From positions 1 through 10,000 of the forward strand of contig JAWQFJ010001302.1 in NCBI GenBank assembly GCA_034096865.1: a stretch of DNA of 10,000 bases, given 5' to 3'. Numbering within the stretch: the first letter of the stretch is position 1; the number at the start of each line of letters is the position of its first letter. Both the position numbers and the translations under genes were made by a program. This DNA comes from Theodoxus fluviatilis. Lineage: Eukaryota; Mollusca; Gastropoda; Cycloneritida; Neritidae. Of this stretch, positions 1 to 7,318 are shown one piece after another. The notes under the pieces were generated by a model. It was not told the DNA's origin. It was given only the letters and a program-made list of their open reading frames with translations, and made no database searches.

Positions 1-1733
1 CCCACTTGCGACTGTCCACGACGCCAGGCGCCACCGCCGCCCCCTACTAAACTCCCCTTCCCGGCAACAGAAGCAAACAGGGAAAAGCTAGAGAAATGGC
101 TGCTGGACTACTACAAATCCAGCTAATTCAATACGTGCGACAACCAACCACTCCCCATGATGTCCGGCCCGCCCCTGCGTCTCATGGTTGGCCCTGACGC
201 TCACCCTGTGGCCCACCACACCCCAATCCCAGTCCCTATCTACTGGCAAGAAGACATAAAAGCTGGCTTGGACCAAGATGTTCGGCTTGGCGTCCTAGAG
301 CCCGTACCAGTCGGTACACCAGTGACATGGTGCCACAAAATGGTGATCTGTCCCAAGAAATCTGGAAAACCCCGTTGCACAGTTGACTTACAGCCATTGA
401 ACCAACACGCTGTTCGAGAGACGCACCACACGCAGTCGGCTTTCCACCAAGCACGGGCGGTCCCCCATCACACACACGACCGTCTTTGACGCTTGGAACG
501 GGTACCACAGCATCACACTTGATGAACGTGACCGCCACCTCACCACGTTCATCACCCCCTGGGGACGCTACAGCTACCGTGTAGCCCCACAAGGATACAT
601 TTCATCAGGCGACGGTGAGCCGGCGCTTCGACGAGATCGTCGCTGACATCCCAAACAAGACCAAATGCACAGATGACACGGTGATGTGGTCTGACACCAT
701 CGAAGACGCCTTCTTACAGGCAGTCCACTGGCTCGATGTCTGCGGAAACAACGGCATGACCCTGAACCCCTCCAAATTCACATTCGCCAAAGACACTGTT
801 GAGTTTGCAGGCTTCGAGATCACACCAACATCAGTCATACCTTGCCCCCGCTTCCTGGAAGTGATCCGAAACTTCCCTACACCCAAGAACATAACTCATG
901 TTGGCAGCTGGTTCAGCCTGATCAACCAGGTCTCCTACACCTTTGCGTCAGCTGACAAGCTCCTCCCGTTCCGTCAACTCCTCAAACCAGGCGCCCCATT
1001 CTCCTGGACAGACGAACTCAACTGTTTGTTTGAGGAATCCAAAACCCTCATCATCAACGAGATACACCAAGGGGTGGAGATCTTCGACAAGTCCAGACTT
1101 ACCTGCCTCGCGACGGACTGGAGCAAAGACGGGATTGGCTTCTGGATCTTCCAGAAACACTGCAGCTGCTCCCCTGTGAAACCCTTTTGTTGCAAAACAG
1201 GATGGAAGATCACCTTGGTTGGCAGCCGATTCACCTCTGGGGTCGAATCCAGGTACGCACCCGTCGAAGGTGAAGCCCTGGCTGTCGTCAACGCCCTTGA
1301 TAAAGCCCGCCACTTCACCCTCGGCTGCTCTGACCTCATCCTTGCTGTTGATCACAAACCACTGCTCAAAGTGTTCGGAGACTGATGCCTAGATGACATC
1401 CCCAATCCACGCCTCCGCAACCTCAAAGAAAAATCCTTCCGGTTCAGATCCCGCATAGTCCACATCCCAGGAATACGCCACGCTGCTGCGGACGCACTCT
1501 CACGACACCCTGTCAGCACAGCCACCCCTGTAAGCCTGCCGGATGACGTTGTGTCTGAACTCAGGACGGTGTCACCACTGGTGTCTGGGCACTTCCTCTC
1601 CACCCTTCAGCCTGACTCTGAGAACACTGCCAACGCCTGCCACCAAACGACTGTTGCCTCAGCTGAAGTCATCAAATCAGTCACTTGGGACGACATCAGA
1701 CTGGCAACCACCAGTGACCAGTCCATGCAATAA
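1..1733 (+). pseudogene. pol: pol pseudogene: reverse transcriptase and RNase H
   Basis: This is the broken N-terminal part of the retrotransposon polyprotein that copies element RNA into DNA. Frame 1 (1 to about 470) carries a linker, a TAA at 124-126, and the RT finger motif PKKSGKPRCTVDL from 352. Frame 2 (about 470-617) carries motif A (VFDAWNGYHSI) and motif B (RVAPQGY). Frame 3 then runs on with the catalytic Asp pair (C-T-D-D, 672-677). The first frame break lies near the CACACACA run at 468-478 and the second near 612-618. RNase H follows in frame 3 with Asp at 1116-1118 (TDWSKDGIGF), Glu at 1272-1274 (VEGEALAVV) and Asp at 1350-1352 (AVDHKPL). A TGA at 1383-1385 interrupts it; the typical ending HIPGIRHAAADALSRHP (around 1464-1514) continues in the same frame. 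A TAA at 1731-1733 separates it from integrase. Family assignment is sure; function is lost. Confidence 0.9.
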
Positions 1734-2951
1734 CTGATCGAGGTAATTGAAAACGGCTTTCCTGATAACTGTAATGCTCTCCCAGATGATCTGCGATCGT
1801 ACTTTCAGTTTCACGAACACCTCACCAGCTTCGACGGGGTGGTACTCTATCATGACCGCATCATCATACCCCCCGCACTGCGAGCAGCTGTCCTGCAAGC
1901 CCTACACTCAGCACACCAGGGCGTCTCTCAGATGTGTTCTCGAGCGGAGTCTTTTTTCTTCTGGCCAGGCATGACACCTGCCAACACTGAGCTGCGCGTT
2001 CGCTGTACAGAGTGCAATCGCATGGCCCCTTCTCAACCAAATGCACCCCCTACTCCACCAGCAACCCCAGCTTACCCCTTCCAATGCATCGTTGCCAACT
2101 ATTTTCATTACCGAGGTCACAACTACCTGGTCATAGTCGACCGATACAGCAACTGGCCAATTGTAGAAAGGGCCTCCGATGGCGCAGCAGGAATCGCCTC
2201 CGTTCTGCGACGCACATTCGTCACCTACGGCATCAGCGATGAACTAACCTCTGACGGTGGACCAGAGTTCACCTCAGCGACAACGTCAGCTTTCCTGAAG
2301 AACTGGGGCGTTAGCCATCACCTCTCTTCTGTTGCTTTCCCTCACAGCAACTGCCGAGCAGAGGTCGGCGTTAAGACAGTAAAACGTCTCATCACCAATA
2401 ACACTGACAGATTTGGCTCCCTTGACACTGACAAATTCCAGCGCGCCATTCTTCAGTATCGAAACACCCCTGATCGTGACACACTGCTCTCCCCTGCCAT
2501 GTGCATCTTCGGACGAGCCATCAGAGACTTCATCCCCATTCACCCTGGCAAATACCAGCCCCACTTGACCTGGCGAGAGACACTCGCCAACAGGGAAGAC
2601 GCACTACGCAACCGGCATATGCGGGCAGCTGAACGTCTATCAGCCCACACACGTCCGCTCCCTCCCCTCGTCATCGGTGACCATGTGCGTATTCAAAATC
2701 AAACTGGACCCCACCCAACAAAATGGGACAAAACTGGCATCGTCGTTGAGGTCCGCCAGTTTGACCAATATGTGGTTCGAGTTGACGGCTCTGGGCGAGT
2801 GACAATGCGGAACAGGAAATTCCTCCGAAAGTACATCCCTGTCATCACTCGTACACCCTTGCTGACAGTCCCCGGACCCATCACTCCTGCCCCCCAGGCT
2901 TCCCCTGGCCTATCTAGAGCCCTGATGATGACCACGCACCAAGACGCCTAG
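1734..2951 (+). pseudogene. pol: pol pseudogene: integrase domain, stop-free but with a first catalytic Asp replaced
   Basis: This is the integrase region of the same polyprotein, which would insert element cDNA into the host chromosome. It lies in the same frame as RNase H and is open for 405 codons up to a TAG at 2949-2951. The zinc-binding HHCC module is visible: His at 1905-1907 and 1914-1916 (HSAHQG), Cys at 2004-2006 and 2013-2015 (CTEC). FFWPGM lies between them. In the DDE core the second Asp is at 2253-2255 (TSDGGPEF) and the Glu at 2361-2363 (RAEVGVK), separated by exactly 35 residues. The first Asp position, 52 residues before the second, is Asn at 2097-2099 (VANYFHYRG), which should abolish catalysis. 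A C-terminal module with [17 protein letters not shown] and RNRKFLRK (about 2689-2853) resembles the gypsy GPY/F-type integrase tail. An ATG at 1839 is internal and not a believable native start. Confidence 0.88.
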
Positions 2952-3032
2952 CCAGTTCCTGATCCACCCGCACCGGCCCACGTAGACGTCCAGCCTGTGC
3001 CTGAGCCACCCGCACCAGCCCACTTAGAGGCC
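2952..3032 (+). repeat. 42-bp tandem repeat in the pol tail
   Basis: Two adjacent copies begin at 2952 and 2994. They encode PVPDPPAPAHVDVQ and then PVPEPPAPAHLEA, an in-frame 14-residue repeat with a few substitutions. The second copy is slightly shorter or has diverged at its end. Confidence 0.7.
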
Positions 3033-3155
3033 CCACAAAGGCGGACACCAAGGGCGCTGCGAGCTCTCCAGCTGTTCAACAAGCCTGGCTTGAAAGAGAC
3101 TATCGCACCACCGACATATGACCTGACCACCCGCTCCATCCGACTGAGGCCATGA
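2952..3155 (+). pseudogene. pol: pol C-terminal proline-rich tail
   Basis: Past the TAG at 2949-2951 the same frame stays open to a TGA at 3153-3155. It encodes a proline/alanine-rich stretch and then a basic segment (RRTPRALRALQLFNKPG). Continuity of frame and composition suggest that the TAG is a mutation and that the TGA is the original end of pol; this is inference. The first part holds a tandem duplication (see the separate entry). Confidence 0.6.
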
Positions 3156-3191
3156 ACTTGTATCACAAATCAGTCTTTTTCAGGACTCTCA

Positions 3192-3208
3192 AAAGACTTG
3201 GGGGGGCG
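3192..3208 (+). other. Polypurine tract
   Basis: A purine-rich segment (AAAGACTT followed by seven G, 3200-3206) stands between the end of pol and the probable 3' LTR. This is the position expected for the plus-strand DNA primer of an LTR retrotransposon. Two T and a C interrupt it, as in many gypsy elements. Confidence 0.6.
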
Positions 3209-3254
3209 TAGAGTATTGTGGTGTTTGCTTATAATTTTGAGAGACAAGTAGTCT

Positions 3255-3302
3255 GTCCATGTGACGTGACTCGCCATCGTCCATGTGACATCACTCGCCA
3301 TT
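3255..3302 (+). repeat. 24-bp tandem direct repeat in the LTR
   Basis: Units 3255-3278 and 3279-3302 share GTCCATGTGAC and ACTCGCCAT and are identical at 21 of 24 positions. The first copy contains TGACGTGA, a CRE/ATF-like core; the second has TGACATCA. Short repeats in this position of an LTR often act as enhancer repeats, which is an inference here. Confidence 0.75.
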
Positions 3303-3453
3303 CCGTTTGGTCATTTCCTGTAAAGGACGTCGGTTACTGTTCTCTTTTGCTTTTTACGTGTGAACATTGTTTGCAAGGTGCAGCAAACTGTCAGAAGCCT
3401 TCAAATGGTTTTAGACTTATTTTAAAAAGAAGGAGAAAACTAATTTTTGTGGT

Positions 3454-3459
3454 AATAAA
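3454..3459 (+). promoter_or_regulatory. Polyadenylation signal AATAAA of the retroelement
   Basis: A canonical AATAAA is followed by a GT-containing stretch (GTCTGGTG) near the expected end of the LTR R region. Confidence 0.55.
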
Positions 3460-3475
3460 GTCTGGTGATAAACAC

Positions 3476-3491
3476 ATATATATATATATAT
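3476..3491. repeat. (AT)n microsatellite
   Basis: About eight AT dinucleotides lie immediately to the right of the estimated LTR end. Confidence 0.9.
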
Positions 3492-3532
3492 GCTTGACAA
3501 GCACAGTTTTAAACTGCAATGATTTATGCTAT

Positions 3533-3534
<2 letters not shown>

Positions 3535-3621
<87 letters not shown>

Positions 3622-3777
3622 TAGACAGACATACAGACAGACAGACACAGACAGACAGACACACAGACACACAGAGAGACACAGAAAGACAGACCACAGA
3701 CACACAGACAGACAGACACACAGACAGACACACAGACAGACAGACACACAGACACACAGACAGACACAGAAAGACAC

Positions 3778-3820
<43 letters not shown>

Positions 3821-3825
3821 CACAT

Positions 3826-3864
<39 letters not shown>

Positions 3865-3917
3865 CACAGACAGACAGACACAGACAGACACACACACAGA
3901 CAGACAGACAGACACTG

Positions 3918-3974
<57 letters not shown>

Positions 3975-3983
3975 CACAGACAA
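3535..3983. repeat. (CAGA)n microsatellite with CAGACACA interruptions, about 450 bp
   Basis: This is a nearly uninterrupted tetranucleotide array on the + strand. It is pure at 3535-3620 and 3925-3972, with a middle section where CAGA units mix with CACA units, and it contains almost no T. The repeat has no stop codons in several frames, so it creates long artificial ORFs on both strands (Thr-Asp-Arg-Gln repeats on +, Ser-Val-Cys-Leu repeats on -). These should not be annotated as proteins. Confidence 0.97.
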
Positions 3984-5256
3984 ATATCACTCTAGCTTTT
4001 CTTGTCTATCAGCATCATTTGTAATGATAACAGTATGTCACAACACATCTTGACATGTAAAAAGAAGTCAATTACAATTCTATTGTTTACTTTTTAAATT
4101 TTGGGTAGGCCTATTGGCTGATTCTATCTAAGCAATGCACTTTACTAAAGTAGCTAAATTGGGGTTATTTCTTGTGACACTCAAAAACACAAGTAAAATC
4201 ATTTGGGTGAGAACATATTTCGGCAGTATGACTTTAAAGCTCTATGCTATATAGAGACATTGGATTTAAAATGTTTATGGTGCTGCATATCGATCAATAA
4301 AAAGTTTCTGGTGATGGTATCGTGGGCTGTTAACATCTTCTTTCGTTTACAAGCATGTCTAACACACCGCAGAACTTGATTCTTGCAGAACTTGATTCTT
4401 GCAAATCCTTCCCCCTAACTAGATAAAACTACGAGATGTTATGACATACTACGATGAAATGAAGGCGTCAATGCTGTCACTATCACTATATGAGTATATC
4501 AGGTATCAATCAAAGGATGAGGCTCTTTTGATTTAGACCTAAACGCAGCAACAACGTGACATTAGAGAGGATAATTAGGTTTTCTTTTCAAATCGCAGAG
4601 TCTAAAGGAATGAAACTGGTCATTCGAACCTTTTATCTCAATTTCCTGTATTTCGCTCTTCATCCGTAGTCATCGACGAGTCCGGACGTGTCAACCTGGT
4701 CAGTCGTCTGCTACGATTGGCAACACTCTCTGCACATACATACAGCGATTTGAGCAAAAGCATATGCCCCATGTGCACGATCCGCAAGGATTTTTTCACA
4801 GTCACGCAAAGGTTTTTGAGCTGAAAGTGTTCATAAGGCTACAAGGAGTTCCTGAACTGCAATATACTCGCCATAAATCATGGGGAGCGACAGGACCGCG
4901 TCTGATAGAGACCAATCAAAATGTGTTAAAAGTGCGAAAAGAGTCCTTCACAAGATCTCTCTAAACCATAACGAAGACATACAAGAGAAATACAACCCAC
5001 CTTATTGTCTTTCCAGTAATTTAACGATTCTTTCCGAAAATAAAGAGACAACCACAAGAAAACATTGTGGTTCTCGCGGTTGTCAACTCAAATCTCCACC
5101 ATGTTGGAATTCCAGGTGCATGACGGGTGCACACCTTTACAATACTTTTTCAATATTATTTTAAAAACGTTATTCCTTTGCTATTTTCTCCTAAATAAAA
5201 TGCAAAAGGTTGTATTATTATAGAGAAGAAAATTAATTTCCTACCGACGGTTCGGA
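3984..5256. other. AT-rich intergenic stretch, no gene recognised
   Basis: I see no convincing coding exon here. The open stretches at 4764-4964 and 4880-5164 overlap each other, encode unrelated low-information peptides and resemble no family. Present are a 16-bp tandem duplication (4369-4400), a TAGGCCTA palindrome (4106-4113), an isolated AATAAA (4296-4301) and a CCAAT motif (4912-4916). The part near 4660-4960 is somewhat richer in CpG and could be distal regulatory sequence, but nothing decisive shows this. Confidence 0.5.
4369..4400. repeat. 16-bp perfect tandem duplication
   Basis: The unit GCAGAACTTGATTCTT occurs twice in direct succession (4369-4384, 4385-4400), with a partial third start (GCAAA). 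It looks like a recent local duplication. Confidence 0.9.
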
Positions 5257-5257
5257 A

Positions 5258-5265
5258 CCGGAAGT
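5258..5265 (+). promoter_or_regulatory. ETS/GABPA-type site CCGGAAGT
   Basis: An exact ETS-family core CCGGAAGT lies 11 bp before the ER stress response element and about 100 bp before the DNAJC3 ATG. Just upstream is a 13-bp odd palindrome, CGGTTCGGAACCG (5248-5260). No TATA box is evident, so an ETS-driven TATA-less housekeeping-type promoter is plausible (inference). Confidence 0.5.
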
Positions 5266-5276
5266 GATGACTCCAT

Positions 5277-5295
5277 CCAATCGAGGTTTCCCACG
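5277..5295 (+). promoter_or_regulatory. ER stress response element (ERSE), CCAAT-N9-CCACG
   Basis: CCAAT at 5277-5281, exactly nine bases, then CCACG at 5291-5295, is a perfect match to the ERSE consensus. In animals NF-Y binds the CCAAT half and ATF6 or XBP1 the CCACG half. The site lies 70 bp before the ATG of the DNAJC3 first exon. DNAJC3 is an established unfolded-protein-response target in vertebrates, so the site and the gene identity support each other. Predicted effect: induction of this gene by ER stress. Confidence 0.8.
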
Positions 5296-5340
5296 AATAC
5301 GAAAGAACGTGTAGGCTGCTACTGAAATACACGATCACCA

Positions 5341-5346
5341 ATGTGA
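5341..5346 (+). promoter_or_regulatory. Minimal start-stop upstream ORF (ATG-TGA)
   Basis: An ATG followed directly by TGA lies 19 bases before the main ATG and out of frame with it. Its context (-3 is C) is weaker than that of the main start (-3 is A). If the transcript starts upstream of it, ribosomes could stall here. Start-stop elements of this kind are known in stress-response mRNAs such as ATF4. The transcription start is not known, so its presence in the mRNA is an assumption. Confidence 0.4.
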
Positions 5347-5365
5347 CTCTGGATTGCCAGCAAAG

Positions 5366-5432
5366 ATGACTGGACTTAGCGTTTCACCGCTAGTCTCGCT
5401 ACTAGTTCCTACATTTTGTTATCTATGGAATG
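5366..5432 (+). CDS. DNAJC3: DNAJC3 (P58IPK) exon 1, signal peptide
   Basis: DNAJC3 is an ER-lumenal co-chaperone of BiP with nine TPRs and a C-terminal J domain. It binds unfolded clients and is linked to control of PERK/PKR signalling. This exon encodes 22 residues, starting MTGLSVSPLVSLLVP, a hydrophobic segment typical of a signal peptide. The ATG at 5366 has a good context (AAG before it). It is the only in-frame ATG after an in-frame TAG at 5312-5314. The exon ends in G|GTAAGT at 5432/5433, a strong donor in phase 1, which joins in frame to exon 2. On its own the exon is too short to identify; the case rests on exon 2, the matching phase and the upstream ERSE. Confidence 0.72.
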
Positions 5433-6613
5433 GTAAGTCCATATCCACTTTTAGAAAGACTTCTGATCGATATCTTTGGGTGGGCCTGTGTATGATGTAG
5501 TGATGCGTCTGTAGTAACTGCATGGGTCCACCCTTTCGCCACAACTGTCAGTACACAGCTGCCTGAGCAACACTTTATGTGGTGTGTTTGTCGTAACATT
5601 TGGCTGAGGTGTCATCTGCCTGACTGGATGTGTTCTAACACATGATTTGCAGGGTTGGGGGTTCTCCATCAAAGTAGCCATAGTTTTTCTGAGCCACGAT
5701 AGACCGAGAACACTGAGAAGTAATTTGAAGCCAATGAAGGAGTGAAAAGTACTGGAAATGTTCACAAACTCACCGATCACACCTTAGTTCCAGTGTGTTT
5801 TCATTGATATGCAGCGTGCATTTCCTTTTTATTTGCTGACATTGTCCGTTGTATTGGTCTAGACTAAAGTCCATCAACTGAATTTAGTGATATCGGGAGG
5901 AATGTTACTGTCACCTTCAGAGATCTGTTTATTGCTTGACGATGATTTCTCCTTGTGTACCTGCATACATCTCACTGCATTTTAACATTCACAAGTGAGT
6001 TCCTATAAATTGAGTCTGTTGTGATGACAAATCATACATGTCTGTATTGTACAATTAGCATGTGAAATCTTTGTTCACAGACCCTTTTTCAACAATCTCC
6101 CACTTACTACCTTCTTGTTTTATGGATGACAATATTAAAGACAAATATTGAAAACATATGCAGCATTAGCCAAGCACCTGCATTTTCACCTAATCAAAAT
6201 AGGCATTAGGAAGGGAATGTGTGTCTTCATCTGTGGACTAAACAAATTTGAAGGGTTGGGAAGTTCCTGTAAATACTTAATTTTGTCTTTTTGCTTTGGC
6301 CTGTCGTAGACGTTTAAACCAAAGATGTGCGAGGCGCAGTGCCGTGGTTCTATCCCTGGGACGGAGAAATCTGGGTTTATTTAAATATCTGTGGACTAGT
6401 AAGCTATTGAAAAGTATAGAGTTATTTGGAGAACAGGAAGTTGTCACTTGCTAGCACTCATAGTGCTGCCTTCATCGGTAGCCTTGAGTAAAATCCCAAA
6501 GGAATTAAAATTACCATATGCTAGTGCGGATGTCAATGTAGAACTTCTATTTAGACAGTGACATGATTGCATTTGCCATGTACAGTCTAGCTTTCATTTC
6601 GATGTTATTGCAG
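5433..6613 (+). other. DNAJC3 intron 1
   Basis: The donor is GTAAGT at 5433-5438. The likely acceptor is TTATTGCAG ending at 6613, preceded by a pyrimidine-rich stretch (CTAGCTTTCATTTCG); a second AG ends at 6628. The interior is AT-rich and has no exon-like sequence that I can recognise. An open stretch at 5451-5780 on the - strand has no family resemblance. The right half carries a SINE-like insertion (about 6298-6530). Confidence 0.65.
6298..6530 (+). mobile_element. Probable tRNA-derived SINE in intron 1
   Basis: A degenerate tRNA-like head is visible. An A-box-like TGTCGTAGACG at about 6302-6312 is followed about 44 bases later by a B-box-like GGTTCTATCCC at 6346-6356, the spacing of an RNA polymerase III internal promoter. 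A non-tRNA body follows (GGGACGGAGAAATCTGGG and on to about 6530). Both ends are estimates and no flanking target duplication was found. I do not recognise a named family. Confidence 0.42.
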
Positions 6614-6745
6614 TGTGTATACACACAGGCCTGGTGGTGGAGGCCATCTCGAGTGCTGAGGTGGAGCAGCATCTGGAGCTTGGGAAGAAACTGCTGGCAG
6701 CAGGACAGTTGTCGGATGCCCTCTCACACTACCATGCAGCTGTGG
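6614..6745 (+). CDS. DNAJC3: DNAJC3 (P58IPK) exon 2, start of the first TPR
   Basis: The frame reads ...VEAISSAEVEQHLELG and then GKKLLAAGQLSDALSHYHAAV. This is nearly the same as the beginning of the first tetratricopeptide repeat in animal DNAJC3, where LELGKKLLAAGQL is highly conserved. The exon ends G|GTAAGT at 6745/6746 in phase 1, as needed for the Asp or Glu expected next. Two acceptors fit the frame with exon 1: 6613/6614, which has the better pyrimidine tract and adds VCIHT, and 6628/6629, which has a G at +1 and gives an N-terminus closer in length to the vertebrate protein. I chose the outer one; the true start may be 6629. The rest of the protein (TPR 1 onward and the J domain) is not in the window. 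The alternative open frame from 6563 is a different frame and is spurious. Confidence 0.85.
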
Positions 6746-7318
6746 GTAAGTCCATCTCCCTCTTCAAATTCCTCTTTTTTCTGCAAATGTGACCTCACCC
6801 CCCCCCCCCCCCCCCCCCCCCAGAGCTGCCCTTCCACTCAGTCCTTCCACTCAATCTAGTCAGAGCCCTTGACACAGCATGTGAGGCCTTTTTAGGGCGT
6901 TTGCCAAAGAATTTCCATTGCAGCTGCATGGCTGTCTGCAGGTGGTGTATTCTAATTTGTAGGCCAGGCCTCTCAGGTTGCATCCCTTACTTCTTGCATT
7001 TATAAATGATGTGTATATATGGCTGATTAGTTGTTGGTGGGACCTATGGACAGCTTCTTTACATTTAAGATGCAGTTCAATATTTGGTCACCTGAGTCTG
7101 AGATCTAAAAACTTTTAATGTGCTACAACACTGCAGATGTAATTGGTGTTCTACTGGCCTGTTGGGCAGTTAGAAGTCCAAATCTGAATTAAATCTTTTA
7201 CCCCCTGAATTATTTATGTATCTGAAGCATTACACATTGTTTAAATATGAGCATCACGTAAGATAACTTCAAAACATCAATGTCACCCTTTTTTTTCTCT
7301 GTCAACAATAGCTACTGT
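6746..7318 (+). other. DNAJC3 intron 2, left part
   Basis: A strong donor GTAAGT at 6746-6751 opens the intron. It is noncoding, with a poly-C tract (6798-6821), a short direct repeat CTTCCACTCA on each side of position 6840, and otherwise AT-rich unremarkable sequence. No exon continuing the first TPR (expected to begin with a residue from a G-initial codon, then GDP) is recognisable from here to the right edge, so the intron probably extends beyond the window. Confidence 0.55.
6798..6821. repeat. Poly-C tract, 24 bases
   Basis: Twenty-four consecutive C lie 52 bases inside intron 2. The complementary poly-G may form a quadruplex and the C strand an i-motif. The length is likely polymorphic and prone to sequencing error. 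Confidence 0.95.

Larger units (their letters stand above)
1..3474 (+). mobile_element. Ty3/gypsy LTR retrotransposon, 3' part, degenerate
   Basis: The domain order reverse transcriptase, RNase H, integrase, then a purine tract and a probable LTR is that of Ty3/gypsy (Metaviridae) elements. In Ty1/copia elements integrase precedes RT. The left part (5' LTR, gag, protease) is outside the window, so neither the full length nor a target-site duplication can be judged. The segment is visibly more GC-rich than the DNA to its right. Decay is clear: one stop in the RT lead-in, two frame changes in RT, and three more stops in the long third frame. The right boundary at about 3474 is an estimate, placed after the polyadenylation signal and before an (AT)n run. 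Confidence 0.9.
3208..3474 (+). repeat. Probable 3' LTR (boundaries estimated)
   Basis: The segment begins just after the polypurine tract. It contains a TATA-like TTATAATTT near 3229, a pair of 24-bp direct repeats (3255-3302) and an AATAAA at 3454-3459, which is a reasonable R/U5 polyadenylation arrangement. About 265 bp is a plausible length for a short gypsy LTR. Only one LTR is in the window, so the ends cannot be set by LTR-LTR alignment, and no clean TG...CA boundary is visible at the left end. Confidence 0.6.

Noticed and set aside
1543..1737. Short + strand open frames over the RNase H/integrase linker
   Set aside because: The frame-3 reading is simply the continuing pol frame between two stops; the other frame is a shadow.
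3417..3990. Cys-rich SVCL-repeat open frames on the - strand
   Set aside because: These are the complement of the same microsatellite; the cysteine pattern is only the repeat unit, not a secreted or metal-binding protein.
3218..4024. Long open frame with TDRQ repeats on the + strand
   Set aside because: It is produced by the stop-free (CAGA)n array plus LTR sequence; it is low complexity and lacks any domain.
4660..4700. Possible hammerhead-like ribozyme core (GACGAGTCCGGAC)
   Set aside because: The CTGANGA and GAAA core elements are absent in a consistent arrangement.
5490..5570. Possible intronic C/D-box snoRNA (GTGATG ... CTGA)
   Set aside because: The C box is imperfect, there is no terminal stem and no convincing guide region.
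6563..6859. Open frame starting MIAFAMYSLAF with a hydrophobic N-terminus
   Set aside because: It runs in a different frame through DNAJC3 exon 2 and into the poly-C tract. The conserved DNAJC3 frame and the GTAAGT donor explain the sequence better.
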